Below are positions 17,727 to 26,119 of a stretch of 64,000 bases of DNA, one piece after another. The stretch is from Pseudomonas sp. RIT-PI-r (GTDB taxonomy: Bacteria; Pseudomonadota; Gammaproteobacteria; Pseudomonadales; Pseudomonadaceae), in assembly GCF_001297015.1 (NCBI RefSeq), contig NZ_LIGE01000037.1, forward strand, positions 124,001 through 188,000, written 5' to 3'. Position 1 is the stretch's first letter; every line of letters starts with the position of its first letter. Below the pieces are notes generated by a model, which saw nothing but the letters and a program-made list of their open reading frames with translations, did not search any database and was not told the DNA's origin. Both the position numbers and the translations under genes were made by a program.

Positions 17727-19487
17727 ATGCTGCCGACTTCCCGTACCCTGCGTCTGTCGTTGTATACCCTGCTGATTGTCGCCGGTGCGGCGCTTGCCGC
17801 AACGCTTGCGATCCGCCACGCCGAACGTCAGGCGTTGGAGGAAGACGCGGCCCGCGCCAACCAGCAACTGGCGTTGTATGCCAATTCCCTGCACACCCTG
17901 ATCGATCGCTACCGTGCGCTGCCCGCCGTGCTGGCCCTGGATCCGCAATTGCGCTCGGCACTGGCCGGCCCGGTCGATGCAGAAGAACAGACCACGCTTA
18001 ACCTGAAACTGGAAAAGATCAACGGTGCGGCGCAGTCGTCGACTCTTGAACTGCTCGATAACACCGGCCTCGCCGTGGCCGCGAGCAACTGGCGCTTGCC
18101 CAGCAGCTACGTCGGCCACAACTACGGTTTCCGTCCCTACTTCAGCCAGACTCGCACCCAGGGCACCGGCCGTTTTTATGCGGTGGGCGTAACCAGTGGC
18201 ATTCCCGGCTACTTTTTGTCCAGCGCGGTACTCGGCGACAACCACGAGTTCCTCGGAGCCATGGTGGTCAAGCTGGAGTTCCCGGAACTGGAACGGGAGT
18301 GGGGCCAGGGTAACGACACGCTGCTGGTCAGCGATGCGCGCGGGATCATCTTCATCGCCAACCAGCCCGGCTGGCGCTATCGCGCGTTGCGGCCGCTGAG
18401 CGCCAGCGACATGGCCGAGATCAAGGCCACGCGACAGTACGACAAACAATCACTGCAACCCTTGACCCATTTGTCGCTGCGCAGCTTCGACGACAACAGC
18501 GATCTGCGCCGCGTCGAGGGCCCCGAGGGCACAGCAGACTATCTATGGGAATCGATGCCGCTCACCGCCGAAGGCTGGACCCTGCACCTGCTGCGCCACC
18601 CGCAAGTGGCCTTCGAAGATCTGCGCAACGCCGGCCTTGCCGCCGCCGGAGTGTGGCTGGCGCTGGTGTTTCTGCTGCTGTTTCTCAACCAGCGCTGGCG
18701 CCTGTCGAAGATCCGCCAGCGCAACCGCGAAGAACTGGAACAGTTGGTGGAAGAACGTACCCGCGACCTGCGCACGGCACAGGATGGTCTGGTGCAGTCG
18801 GCGAAACTCGCCGCGCTCGGGCAGATGTCGGCCGCGCTGGCTCACGAAATCAATCAGCCACTGACCGCTCAGCGCATGCAACTGGCGACATTGCGCCTGC
18901 TGCTCGACCATGGTCGCGTCGACGATGCCTATAAAGCTTTGAAACCGGTCGACGAAATGCTCACGCGCATGGCGGCCCTGACCGGCCACCTCAAGACCTT
19001 CGCGCGCAAAAGCCCCAGCGGTTTGCGTGAGCGGCTGGATCTGGCGACGGTGGTCGATCAGTCCCTGCAGTTGCTGGATGCGCGACTGCGCGACGAACAG
19101 GTCAGTCTGGTGCTGCATCTGACGCGTCCGGCCTGGGTGCGTGGCGATGCGATTCGCCTCGAACAGGTACTGATCAATCTGCTGCGCAACGCCCTCGATG
19201 CGATGCAGGGCAAACCCTGCAAGCGTCTGCAAATCCGCCTGGAGGCCGATCAGCAATTGTGGCACCTGAGCGTGAGCGACAATGGCGGCGGTATCGCCGA
19301 AGAACATCTTGGCCAGGTTTTCGATCCATTCTTCACGACCAAACCTGTGGGTGACGGCCTTGGCCTCGGGCTGGCAGTATCCTTCGCCATCGTGCATGAA
19401 TCCGGCGGTCGTTTGAGCGCCGAGAATGACGACAGCGGCGCAGTGTTCAGCCTGACTCTGCCGATCGATCTGGAGGCACACATCTGA
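17727..19487 (+). CDS. DctB-type sensor histidine kinase (MifS-like)
   Basis: A 586-residue inner-membrane sensor. TM1 is at residues 10-28. A large periplasmic Cache-type domain (residues about 35-300; YVGHNYGFRPYF and GRFYAVG are typical of DctB sensors) follows. TM2 is near 305-328, then a coiled linker. HisKA has the phospho-His in LAHEINQPLTAQR. The ATPase shows NLLRNALDAM, DNGGGI and GLGLGLAVS. DctB-type kinases sense C4-dicarboxylates or related acids. The adjacent regulator and the permease downstream suggest a dicarboxylate or alpha-ketoglutarate sensor, as for MifS in P. aeruginosa. The start has no good ribosome site. The stop overlaps the next start by one base (TGATG), so kinase and regulator are one operon. 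Confidence 0.88.
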   Translation: MLPTSRTLRLSLYTLLIVAGAALAATLAIRHAERQALEEDAARANQQLALYANSLHTLIDRYRALPAVLALDPQLRSALAGPVDAEEQTTLNLKLEKINGAAQSSTLELLDNTGLAVAASNWRLPSSYVGHNYGFRPYFSQTRTQGTGRFYAVGVTSGIPGYFLSSAVLGDNHEFLGAMVVKLEFPELEREWGQGNDTLLVSDARGIIFIANQPGWRYRALRPLSASDMAEIKATRQYDKQSLQPLTHLSLRSFDDNSDLRRVEGPEGTADYLWESMPLTAEGWTLHLLRHPQVAFEDLRNAGLAAAGVWLALVFLLLFLNQRWRLSKIRQRNREELEQLVEERTRDLRTAQDGLVQSAKLAALGQMSAALAHEINQPLTAQRMQLATLRLLLDHGRVDDAYKALKPVDEMLTRMAALTGHLKTFARKSPSGLRERLDLATVVDQSLQLLDARLRDEQVSLVLHLTRPAWVRGDAIRLEQVLINLLRNALDAMQGKPCKRLQIRLEADQQLWHLSVSDNGGGIAEEHLGQVFDPFFTTKPVGDGLGLGLAVSFAIVHESGGRLSAENDDSGAVFSLTLPIDLEAHI

Positions 19488-20815
19488 TGCTCAATTCGGT
19501 AATGCTGGTCGATGATGAAAGCAGCATTCGCAGCGCCGTTGAACAGTGGTTGAGCCTGTCCGGGTTCGACGTACAGCTATTCAGTCGCGCAGAAGAATGC
19601 CTTGCCGCCCTGCCCGTACACTTTGCCGGAGTGATCCTCAGCGACGTGCGCATGCCCGGCATGGGCGGCCTGGCGTTATTGGCCGAAGTGCAGAAACGTG
19701 ATGCCGATCTGCCGGTGATCCTCCTCACCGGCCATGGCGATGTACCGATGGCGGTCGAAGCGATGCGCGACGGCGCCTACGACTTCCTCGAAAAGCCGTT
19801 CAGCCCGGAAAGCCTGCTCGGCAGTTTGCGCCGGGCCTTGGATAAACGACGTCTGGTCCTCGAAAATCGCGCGCTGCACGAACAGGCGGATCACCGTGCG
19901 AAGCTCGATGCGACCCTGCTCGGCGTGTCTCGAGGCTTGCAGACGTTGCGTCGGCAGGTGCTGGATCTGGCGGCGCTGCCGGTCAATGTGTTGATTCGTG
20001 GCGAAACCGGCAGCGGCAAAGAGCTGGTTGCACGTTGCCTGCACGATTTCGGCCCGCGTGCCGACAAGCCGTTCGTGGCGCTGAACTGTGCAGCGATCCC
20101 CGAGCAGTTGTTCGAGGCCGAGTTGTTCGGACATGAGAGTGGTGCATTCACCGGCGCCTCCGGCAAGCGTATCGGCAAACTTGAGTACGCCGATGGCGGC
20201 ACGCTGTTTCTCGATGAAATCGAAAGCATGCCGCTCGCCCAGCAGGTGAAATTGCTGCGGGTGTTGCAGGAGCAGAAGCTTGAACGCCTGGGTTCGAACC
20301 AGAGCATTCGCGTCGACTTGCGCATCGTTGCAGCAACCAAACCCGACTTGCTCGACGAAGCACGGGCCGGACGTTTTCGCGAGGATCTGGCGTATCGCCT
20401 GAACGTCGCCGAACTGCGCTTGCCGCCGTTGCGCGATCGTCGCGAGGACATTCCATTGTTGTTCGAAACCTTTGCGCAGAGTGCCGCCCAACGCCTGGGC
20501 CGGACCTTTCCGCCGCTCAACGGCGCACAGTTGAGTCATCTGCTCAGCCACGACTGGCCGGGCAACGTGCGCGAACTGGCCAACGTTGCTGAACGCCAGG
20601 TGCTGGGGCTGGATGAGCCGGCACCGGGGATTGATCCGGGACAATCGCTGGCGGCGCAGCAGGAGGCGTTTGAGGCGCAGTGTTTGCGTGCCGCGCTGAC
20701 CCGGCACAAGGGTGATGTGAAAGCGGTGCTTGAAGAACTGCAACTGCCGCGCCGCACGTTCAATGAAAAGCTGCAGCGGCATGGGTTGAGTCGGGAGATG
20801 TTTCTGAGCGAGTGA
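19487..20815 (+). CDS. sigma-54-dependent response regulator, DctD/MifR-like
   Basis: A 442-residue NtrC-family activator in three parts. The receiver domain (1-120) has the phospho-Asp in ILSDVRMPG. The AAA+ domain (about 140-370) has Walker A GETGSGKE and the GAFTGA loop that touches sigma-54. A Fis-type helix-turn-helix (LEELQLPRRTFNEKLQRHG) is at the end. GAFTGA shows that it can only work on sigma-54 promoters. One such promoter, with a palindrome upstream, stands in front of the next gene, the permease, so that gene is its likely target. The start overlaps the kinase stop by one base, with GGAGG 11 bases upstream. Confidence 0.9.
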   Translation: MLNSVMLVDDESSIRSAVEQWLSLSGFDVQLFSRAEECLAALPVHFAGVILSDVRMPGMGGLALLAEVQKRDADLPVILLTGHGDVPMAVEAMRDGAYDFLEKPFSPESLLGSLRRALDKRRLVLENRALHEQADHRAKLDATLLGVSRGLQTLRRQVLDLAALPVNVLIRGETGSGKELVARCLHDFGPRADKPFVALNCAAIPEQLFEAELFGHESGAFTGASGKRIGKLEYADGGTLFLDEIESMPLAQQVKLLRVLQEQKLERLGSNQSIRVDLRIVAATKPDLLDEARAGRFREDLAYRLNVAELRLPPLRDRREDIPLLFETFAQSAAQRLGRTFPPLNGAQLSHLLSHDWPGNVRELANVAERQVLGLDEPAPGIDPGQSLAAQQEAFEAQCLRAALTRHKGDVKAVLEELQLPRRTFNEKLQRHGLSREMFLSE

Positions 20816-20852
20816 GGCGGGCTTGGGATTTTCGGTGTGGCTGAGATCTTTC

Positions 20853-21013
20853 CCCCTCACCCCAGCCCTCTCCCCCCAGGGGGGCGAGGGGGAAGGGAGC
20901 CGATCTCCATGCTTTTCAAAACCTGAGTTCGACTCGGTATTTCAGGTCGGTGTAACTCGAACAATCCACTCGGTCAGTCCCCTCTCCCCCCGGGAGAGGG
21001 TTAGGGTGAGGGG
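20853..21013. mobile_element. terminal-inverted-repeat element B (MITE-like)
   Basis: A 161-bp intergenic element bounded by CCCCTCACCCCAGCCCTCTC on the left and the complement of a nearly identical sequence (GGGAGAGGGTTAGGGTGAGGG) on the right. The motif CTCGGTCAGTCCCCTCTC at its right end is the reverse complement of the left-end motif of element A, so B is in the opposite orientation. No coding frame inside is credible. Confidence 0.65.
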
Positions 21014-21034
21014 CTTTTGATCTTCGCCCCAATA

Positions 21035-21048
21035 AGCGGAAATCCGCT
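21035..21048. promoter_or_regulatory. candidate upstream activating palindrome for the sigma-54 activator
   Basis: AGCGGA-AA-TCCGCT is a perfect 6-bp inverted repeat with a 2-base centre. It lies about 87 bases upstream of the -24 element at 21122. That is the usual place for NtrC-family enhancer sites. No direct evidence links it to the regulator at 19487. Confidence 0.45.
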
Positions 21049-21121
21049 CATCAAACCAAATCCTTCGGCGATATCTCGCTCACCCAATCCCATCCCCCCC
21101 TCTAAACCGGCCCTCTCCCCG

Positions 21122-21138
21122 TTGGCACAGCTCCTGCT
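21122..21138 (+). promoter_or_regulatory. sigma-54 (-24/-12) promoter of the permease gene
   Basis: TTGGCACAGCTCCTGCT keeps the full TTGGCAC -24 box and a TGCT -12 box with exact GG-N10-GC spacing. Transcription would start near 21149, leaving about a 50-base leader before the ATG at 21201. The gene just upstream encodes a sigma-54 activator. Confidence 0.8.
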
Positions 21139-21200
21139 ATAGCCCCCGCAGGCTGCGTTTCAACGCGCTCCACAAAAACAATTAAATGAAGGATCCTTCA

Positions 21201-22520
21201 ATGGATAACTCCAACGCCCTGCCTCTTGGGTCGGCTGCCGCGCCCGCCAAAGAAAGAACCACCGCCAGCCGGATCAAATCGATCTTCAGCGGTTCCGTCG
21301 GCAACATGGTCGAGTGGTACGACTGGTACGTGTATGCCGCCTTCTCCCTGTACTTCGCGAAAACCTTCTTCCCCGCCGGCTCCTCCACCGCACAATTGAT
21401 GAACACTGCCGCGATCTTCGCCGTCGGCTTTCTGATGCGTCCGATCGGTGGCTGGCTGATGGGTCTGTACGCCGACAAGGTCGGACGCAAGAAAGCCCTG
21501 ATGGCCTCGGTCTACCTGATGTGCTTCGGCTCGCTTTTGATCGCCCTCAGCCCGAACTACGAAACCATCGGCATCGGCGCGCCGATCCTGCTGGTGTTTG
21601 CGCGACTGCTGCAAGGCCTGTCGGTGGGTGGCGAATACGGCACCTCGGCGACCTATCTCTCGGAGATGGCGACCAAGGAACGTCGCGGCTTCTTCTCCAG
21701 CTTCCAGTACGTGACGCTGATTTCCGGTCAGCTCATCGCGCTGGGCGTACTGATCGTCCTGCAAAACGTGCTGACCACCGAACAGCTGTACGCGTGGGGC
21801 TGGCGTATTCCGTTCGCCATCGGCGCACTGTGCGCAGTGGTTGCGTTGTACCTGCGTCGCGGCATGGAAGAAACCGAGTCGTTCACCAAGAAGGAGAAGT
21901 CCAAGGAAAGCGCGATGCGCACCTTGATGCGCCATCCGAAAGAGCTGTTGACCGTGGTCGGCCTGACCATGGGCGGCACCCTGGCGTTCTACACCTACAC
22001 CACTTACATGCAGAAGTATCTGGTGAACACCGTCGGCATGAGCATCTCCGACTCGACCACCATTTCCGCCGCCACGCTGTTCCTGTTCATGTGCCTGCAG
22101 CCGATCATCGGCGGCCTCTCGGACAAGATCGGCCGTCGTCCGATCCTGATCGCCTTCGGCGTGCTGGGGACGATCTTCACCGTGCCGATCCTGATGACCC
22201 TGCACACCATTCAAACCTGGTGGGGCGCGTTCTTCCTGATCATGGCGGCGCTGATCATCGTCAGCGGCTACACCTCGATCAACGCCGTGGTGAAAGCCGA
22301 ACTGTTCCCGACTGAAATCCGCGCCCTGGGCGTCGGTCTGCCGTATGCATTGACCGTATCGATCTTCGGCGGCACCGCTGAATACATCGCGCTGTGGTTC
22401 AAGAGTATCGGCATGGAAACCGGTTACTACTGGTATGTGACGGCGTGCATCGCGGTGTCGCTGCTGGTGTATGTGACCATGAAGGACACCCAGAAGCATT
22501 CGCGTATCGTTACTGACTGA
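21201..22520 (+). CDS. alpha-ketoglutarate-type MFS permease (KgtP-like)
   Basis: A 439-residue member of the metabolite:H+ symporter branch of the MFS, with about 12 membrane helices. The branch signature is clear: GNMVEWYDWYVYAAFSLYFA at about residue 33, then GWLMGLYADKVGRKKAL between helices 2 and 3, and RLLQGLSVGGEYGTSATYLSE in helices 4-5. The family takes up alpha-ketoglutarate, citrate, shikimate or proline with protons. The neighbouring DctB/DctD-type pair makes a dicarboxylate such as alpha-ketoglutarate the best guess. I used ATG 21201, which has AAGGA 7 bases before it; an ATG at 21186 lacks a ribosome site. A sigma-54 promoter stands at 21122. Confidence 0.88.
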   Translation: MDNSNALPLGSAAAPAKERTTASRIKSIFSGSVGNMVEWYDWYVYAAFSLYFAKTFFPAGSSTAQLMNTAAIFAVGFLMRPIGGWLMGLYADKVGRKKALMASVYLMCFGSLLIALSPNYETIGIGAPILLVFARLLQGLSVGGEYGTSATYLSEMATKERRGFFSSFQYVTLISGQLIALGVLIVLQNVLTTEQLYAWGWRIPFAIGALCAVVALYLRRGMEETESFTKKEKSKESAMRTLMRHPKELLTVVGLTMGGTLAFYTYTTYMQKYLVNTVGMSISDSTTISAATLFLFMCLQPIIGGLSDKIGRRPILIAFGVLGTIFTVPILMTLHTIQTWWGAFFLIMAALIIVSGYTSINAVVKAELFPTEIRALGVGLPYALTVSIFGGTAEYIALWFKSIGMETGYYWYVTACIAVSLLVYVTMKDTQKHSRIVTD

Positions 22521-22559
22521 TCAGGTGTTCACAGCCACTGCAATGGTGGCTGTTCTGGC

Positions 22560-22630
22560 CCAATCGCGAGCAGGCTCACTCCTACAGGGGAAAACATTCC
22601 AAATGTAGGAGTGAGCCTGCTCGCGATTGG
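22560..22630. repeat. paired REP palindrome, GAGCCTGCTCGCGA family
   Basis: Inverted arms at 22560-22586 and 22604-22630 with the TAGGAGTGAGCCTGCTCGCG core and a 17-base spacer, just after a weak hairpin (ACAGCCAC / GTGGCTGT, 22531-22553) that may end the permease transcript. Confidence 0.9.
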
Positions 22631-22902
22631 GGTCACCACGTTATCCAGCCCTGCATGAATAATTCCTCACATCCGCCGCCAAGCGATTAATCACTAATTA
22701 ATCCTGCCCCCTCACTCTGCAATCACCTGATCGATGACCTGCGCGACGCTCGCTCCGACGACCAAAGCGATTTAAACACGCCGCCCTTAATATCAAGTTA
22801 ATCGATTGTTTTTAGCATTAATTTGCGCTTTTTAATCAATTTAGTTGGCGTAGCATGAAACCCATGCAAGACATACCCGCCAACGAATCTGGAGTAACCG
22901 AC
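22631..22902. other. AT-rich non-coding leader of the small secreted protein gene
   Basis: No gene is seen. The part from 22685 to 22855 is far more AT-rich than its surroundings (runs such as GATTAATCACTAATTAATC). It presumably holds the promoter of the gene at 22903, but no box is clear enough to call. Confidence 0.45.
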
Positions 22903-23136
22903 ATGAAAACCAAACTGATCATCGCCCTGACCTTGTCCGTACTGGCCGCCAACACCTTCGCCGCCGACGGTTCGGACAGAACCAAATCCGCCGACTTCAT
23001 CAACGGCGCCAGCGCTGCTATCGAAACCAGCCACACCGGCACTTACGCTGCTGATGGTTTTGATAAAACCAATCTGGGTAAAACGGTCGCTGCTGACGGC
23101 TTCGATAAAACCGGCACTGCTGCTGCCATCAGCTAA
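22903..23136 (+). CDS. small secreted protein with AADGFDKT repeats
   Basis: A 77-residue protein. Residues 1-20 are a Sec signal peptide (MKTKLIIALTLSVLAANTFA, cleavage likely after NTFA). The 57-residue mature part repeats a short acidic-hydroxyl unit: AADGSDRTKSADF, AADGFDKTNLGKT and AADGFDKTGTAAA. I recognise no family with known function. GGAG lies about 8 bases before the ATG at 22903, so the longer frame from 22855 is not used. A hairpin at 23156 probably ends the transcript. It may be a periplasmic or exported small protein; the D-x-D-x-T pattern could bind metal, but that is a guess. Confidence 0.75.
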   Translation: MKTKLIIALTLSVLAANTFAADGSDRTKSADFINGASAAIETSHTGTYAADGFDKTNLGKTVAADGFDKTGTAAAIS

Positions 23137-23155
23137 CACAGCGCAGTTCCTCCAC

Positions 23156-23175
23156 AGCCCGGCCTTGGCCGGGCT
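23156..23175 (+). terminator. probable terminator of the small secreted protein gene
   Basis: A 9-bp stem (AGCCCGGCC / GGCCGGGCT) with a 2-base loop is followed by only a weak T-rich stretch (TAGTCATTTC). Confidence 0.55.
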
Positions 23176-23222
23176 TAGTCATTTCTGGGGGATGAAGATT
23201 TCTTAGTTCCACACAACCCCCT

Positions 23223-23311
23223 TGTAGGAGTGAGCCTGCTCGCGAAAGCGGTGGGTCAGTCAAACTTCTATCAACTGACACACCGCTTTCGCGAGCAGGC
23301 TCACTCCTACA
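23223..23311. repeat. paired REP palindrome with extended arms
   Basis: Perfect 31-base arms, 23223-23253 and 23281-23311, with the TAGGAGTGAGCCTGCTCGCG core extended by AAAGCGGTG and a 27-base spacer. Confidence 0.9.
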
Positions 23312-23396
23312 CGGGGTTTTGCGTCTGGCTGGAAATATGCGGGGCGTCCTTGCACTATGGCTGCATCCGAAACGCAGCCTCAGGAATTCACCCACC

Positions 23397-24026
23397 ATGC
23401 CCGATGACATCCACTTCTACGAACCCGCCAACGGCCACGGCCTGCCCCACGATCCGTTCAACGCCATCGTCGGCCCGCGTCCCATCGGCTGGATTTCCTC
23501 GCAGGATGCCAACGGCCAGTTGAACCTCGCTCCGTACAGCTTCTTCAACGCCTTCAACTACATTCCGCCGATCATTGGTTTTTCCAGCGTCGGACGCAAA
23601 GACAGCCTGAACAACATCGAGCAGACCGGTGAGTTCGTCTGGAACCTCGCTACCCGCCCGCTGGCCGAGCAGATGAACCAGAGCTGCGCGATGGTTGCGC
23701 CCGAGGTCAACGAGTTTGAATTGGCAGGGTTGACGACCGTGGCGTCAAAAGTGATTTCGGTGCCACGGGTCGCCGAAAGCCCGGTGTCCTTCGAATGCAA
23801 GGTCACCCAGATCATTCAGTTGCAGCGTGCCGATGGCGAAACCGTGCCGAGCTGGCTGATCCTCGGCGAAGTGGTCGCCGTGCATATCGCCAAGTGGCTG
23901 TTGAAGGACGGCATCTACGACACCGCCGCAGCAGAACCGATTCTGCGCGGCGGCGGGCCGGCGGATTACTTCCAGTTGGGGCCTGAGGCCCTGTTCAAGA
24001 TGTGGCGTCCGGGCGCCAACCAGTAA
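23397..24026 (+). CDS. flavin reductase-like (FMN-binding split barrel) protein
   Basis: A 209-residue protein with the flavin reductase-like fold. NAIVGPRPIGWISSQD near residue 21, LAPYSFFNAFNYIPP and FVWNLATRPLAEQMNQSC are the usual FMN-site and dimer motifs. GEVVAVHI and RGGGPADYFQLG are typical of the C-terminal half. The family binds FMN and either reduces it with NAD(P)H or uses it on unknown substrates. The start at 23397 gives MPDDIHFYEP; the frame is open for 78 bases upstream, but that part overlaps the REP region and has no ribosome site. It converges with the leftward gene at 24032, leaving only 5 bases between the stops. Confidence 0.85.
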   Translation: MPDDIHFYEPANGHGLPHDPFNAIVGPRPIGWISSQDANGQLNLAPYSFFNAFNYIPPIIGFSSVGRKDSLNNIEQTGEFVWNLATRPLAEQMNQSCAMVAPEVNEFELAGLTTVASKVISVPRVAESPVSFECKVTQIIQLQRADGETVPSWLILGEVVAVHIAKWLLKDGIYDTAAAEPILRGGGPADYFQLGPEALFKMWRPGANQ

Positions 24027-24031
24027 CGCGT

Positions 24032-24274
24032 CTACCAGATCAACTCGGCGTCGTCAGTGACGCCTTTGAGGTTATCCAGCTCATTGATGGCGGCCTCGTC
24101 GGCGGCAATGGCGCCGGGGAAGACCTGATCATTCAGCAGTTTATGAAAGCGTGGTGCACCGCCATCGACCAGGGCCTTGACCGCGATTGCCGCGTGATAG
24201 CCCTTGTTGCCGCCCAATTCGACGGGGACGACTGCGGAGACTGCTTCGAAGTGTTCGAACTCTTTACGTGCCAT
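24032..24274 (-). CDS. hypothetical protein, 80 residues
   Basis: A short acidic cytoplasmic-looking protein (MARKEFEHFEAVSAVVPVEL at the start, ending DNLKGVTDDAELIW) without signal peptide or membrane segment. I do not recognise the family. GGGA lies about 6 bases before the ATG at 24274; ATG 24283 is an alternative. It is 43 bases downstream of the ABM-domain gene and may be cotranscribed with it. Confidence 0.65.
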   Translation of the reverse strand: MARKEFEHFEAVSAVVPVELGGNKGYHAAIAVKALVDGGAPRFHKLLNDQVFPGAIAADEAAINELDNLKGVTDDAELIW

Positions 24275-24317
24275 GTCACACATCCCGGCTCAGACAAATA
24301 AGCCGGACATTAAACCC

Positions 24318-24671
24318 TCAACCGACGAGTTTGTGTACCGGCGCCGGACATTGACCGAGGGCTTGCGCCGCCGACACGTCCTTGAAGGTATGGAAGTCGA
24401 GGCTGTTGACCACCAGCTCCTGCACCAGCTCGGCGAAGATTTGCATCGACGGGCTGTTGAAATAGTTGGTCATCATTTGCTGACTGCTCCAGAACCCGCA
24501 GACCAGCCACAACTGGGGATCACACTGTGAATGCTGCAAGGCAAAGCTCAGGCAACCGGGGGCGGCGCGGGATGGCTCGATCAACGCGCTCAGGCGCACA
24601 CCGAGTTCCGCCGAACGCCCGGCGCGCGCTCGAACGAAGGCCATATGACTGACGGGAATCTGCTTGGACAT
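24318..24671 (-). CDS. antibiotic biosynthesis monooxygenase (ABM) domain protein
   Basis: A 117-residue single-domain protein with the ABM ferredoxin-like fold: FVRARAGRSAELGVRLSALI, PGCLSFALQHS then WLVCGFWSSQ and HTFKDV. ABM proteins are small dimeric oxygenases or stress-related enzymes; most, like this one, have no known substrate. GGGAGGG stands 7 bases before the ATG at 24671, so the frame extending to 24872 is not used. Confidence 0.8.
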   Translation of the reverse strand: MSKQIPVSHMAFVRARAGRSAELGVRLSALIEPSRAAPGCLSFALQHSQCDPQLWLVCGFWSSQQMMTNYFNSPSMQIFAELVQELVVNSLDFHTFKDVSAAQALGQCPAPVHKLVG

Positions 24672-24824
24672 GTTCAACCCTCCCAGGGAGTCGCGTGGCA
24701 GCCGGGGGCGGGCTGCGACAGGATCAAAGGTTAAGGGCCACGCCCCAGACGCCGTTAGTCGATTCCTGCCGCCGCGTTGCACAATCCTGCGAGACTTGTC
24801 TGAACCTGAGTTCACATACATCCC

Positions 24825-24905
24825 CTGTAGGAGCTGCCGCAGGCTGCGATCTTTTGACCTTAAAGACAACAATCAAAAGATCGCAGCCTTCGGCAGCTCC
24901 TACAG
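24825..24905. repeat. paired REP palindrome, GCTGCCGCAGGCTGCGATC family
   Basis: Inverted arms CTGTAGGAGCTGCCGCAGGC...CTTTTGA and its complement ending TCCTACAG, spacer about 17 bases. The two cores differ by one base (GCAGGC / GAAGGC). It lies in the 368-base gap between the divergent ABM and AraC genes, which otherwise shows only their promoters. Confidence 0.88.
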
Positions 24906-25039
24906 TCCGGCGTCGCGTCGGTGTTGAGCAATAGCGCTGTGCAGAATCAGGCAAGCATTTCGCAGGATGTGTCTACCGCTGTCGCTTGCACAAACATATG
25001 CTCTGCTCCATTCCACCTCCCCTGCCGAGGATGCCGTGC

Positions 25040-25969
25040 ATGACGTCATTCGATCGTTTTCAAGCCGAACCCACCGCTGACATGGAAAAGCAGCGCGCGG
25101 AACTGGCGGCGATCATCCGCCGCAACACCACCGACGATGGCAGCTACGAGACCGCCATCGGTTCGCTGTACATGTCGCGCCACACAAAATCCCACGACTT
25201 TGCCCCGGTGCTCGCGCAACCGGCGCTGTGCATCATGGCGCAGGGACGTAAAGAGGTGCGGCTGGCGGACGAGTTCTTCAATTACGACCCGTTGAATTAC
25301 CTGGTGGTGTCGGTTTCGATGCCGCTGAGCGGGCGCGTGGTCAATGTCTCGCCCGAGGATCCGATCCTCGCCGTGCGCCTGGATATCGACCCGACAGAAA
25401 TCACCGCACTGATCGCCGACGCCGGCCCGATGGGCGTACCCACCCGACCGACCGGGCGTGGTTTGTATGTCGAGCAGATCGACAGTTCGATGCTTGATGC
25501 GGTGCTGCGTCTGGCACGTTTGCTCGATGCGCCGAAAGACATCGCCATGCTCGCGCCGCTGATTCGCCGGGAGATCCTCTATCGCCTGTTGCGCAGCCCG
25601 CAGGGCCATCGTTTGTATGAGATTGCGATTGCCAACAGTCAGAGCCATCGCATCAGCCAGGCGATCAAATGGTTGAACGGCAACTTCGAGCAGCCATTGC
25701 GCATTGATGATCTGGCCAAGGAAGTGAACCTCAGCGTCTCGACCTTGCATCACCGCTTCAAAGCGATGACGGCGATGAGCCCGTTGCAGTATCAGAAGCA
25801 GCTGCGTTTGCAGGAGGCGCGGCGGTTGATGCTGGCCGAAGGGCTGGAGGCTTCGGCGGCGGGGTATCGGGTGGGGTATGAAAGTCCGTCGCAGTTCAGC
25901 CGCGAATATAGTCGATTGTTCGGTGCACCGCCGTTAAGGGATTTGGCGCGGTTGCGGCTTTCGGTCTGA
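25040..25969 (+). CDS. AraC-family transcriptional regulator
   Basis: A 309-residue regulator. Residues about 20-180 form the AraC_N type sensing domain (SLYMSRHTKSHDFAPVLAQP, CIMAQGRKEV), and residues about 205-300 hold two helix-turn-helix motifs (RIDDLAKEVNLSVSTLHHRF and AAGYRVGYESPSQFSREYSR). This subgroup often controls a nearby alcohol or aldehyde dehydrogenase gene; the aldehyde dehydrogenase at 26120 is convergent, so a link is only possible. GAGGA lies 9 bases before the ATG at 25040. Confidence 0.88.
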   Translation: MTSFDRFQAEPTADMEKQRAELAAIIRRNTTDDGSYETAIGSLYMSRHTKSHDFAPVLAQPALCIMAQGRKEVRLADEFFNYDPLNYLVVSVSMPLSGRVVNVSPEDPILAVRLDIDPTEITALIADAGPMGVPTRPTGRGLYVEQIDSSMLDAVLRLARLLDAPKDIAMLAPLIRREILYRLLRSPQGHRLYEIAIANSQSHRISQAIKWLNGNFEQPLRIDDLAKEVNLSVSTLHHRFKAMTAMSPLQYQKQLRLQEARRLMLAEGLEASAAGYRVGYESPSQFSREYSRLFGAPPLRDLARLRLSV

Positions 25970-25993
25970 TTCGGAAGCCACGGTGTGGCGGCT

Positions 25994-26095
25994 GGCCTCA
26001 TCGCGGGCAAGCCCGCTCCCACAGGAATCAATGCCGTGCATAAATTTTGTGTACAACCATAAACCTGTGGGAGCGGGCTTGCCCGCGATGAGGCC
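25994..26095. repeat. paired REP palindrome, GCGGGCTTGCCCGCGA family
   Basis: Perfect 32-base arms, 25994-26025 and 26064-26095, with the core GTGGGAGCGGGCTTGCCCGC. This is the only copy of this core type in the window. It lies between convergent AraC and aldehyde dehydrogenase genes. Confidence 0.9.
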
Positions 26096-26119
26096 AGGCC
26101 AGCCAATACGCCTCTGTGA

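Noticed and set aside
22531..22553. hairpin after the permease as a terminator
   Set aside because: The 8-bp stem has no T tract, so it was only mentioned with the REP entry.
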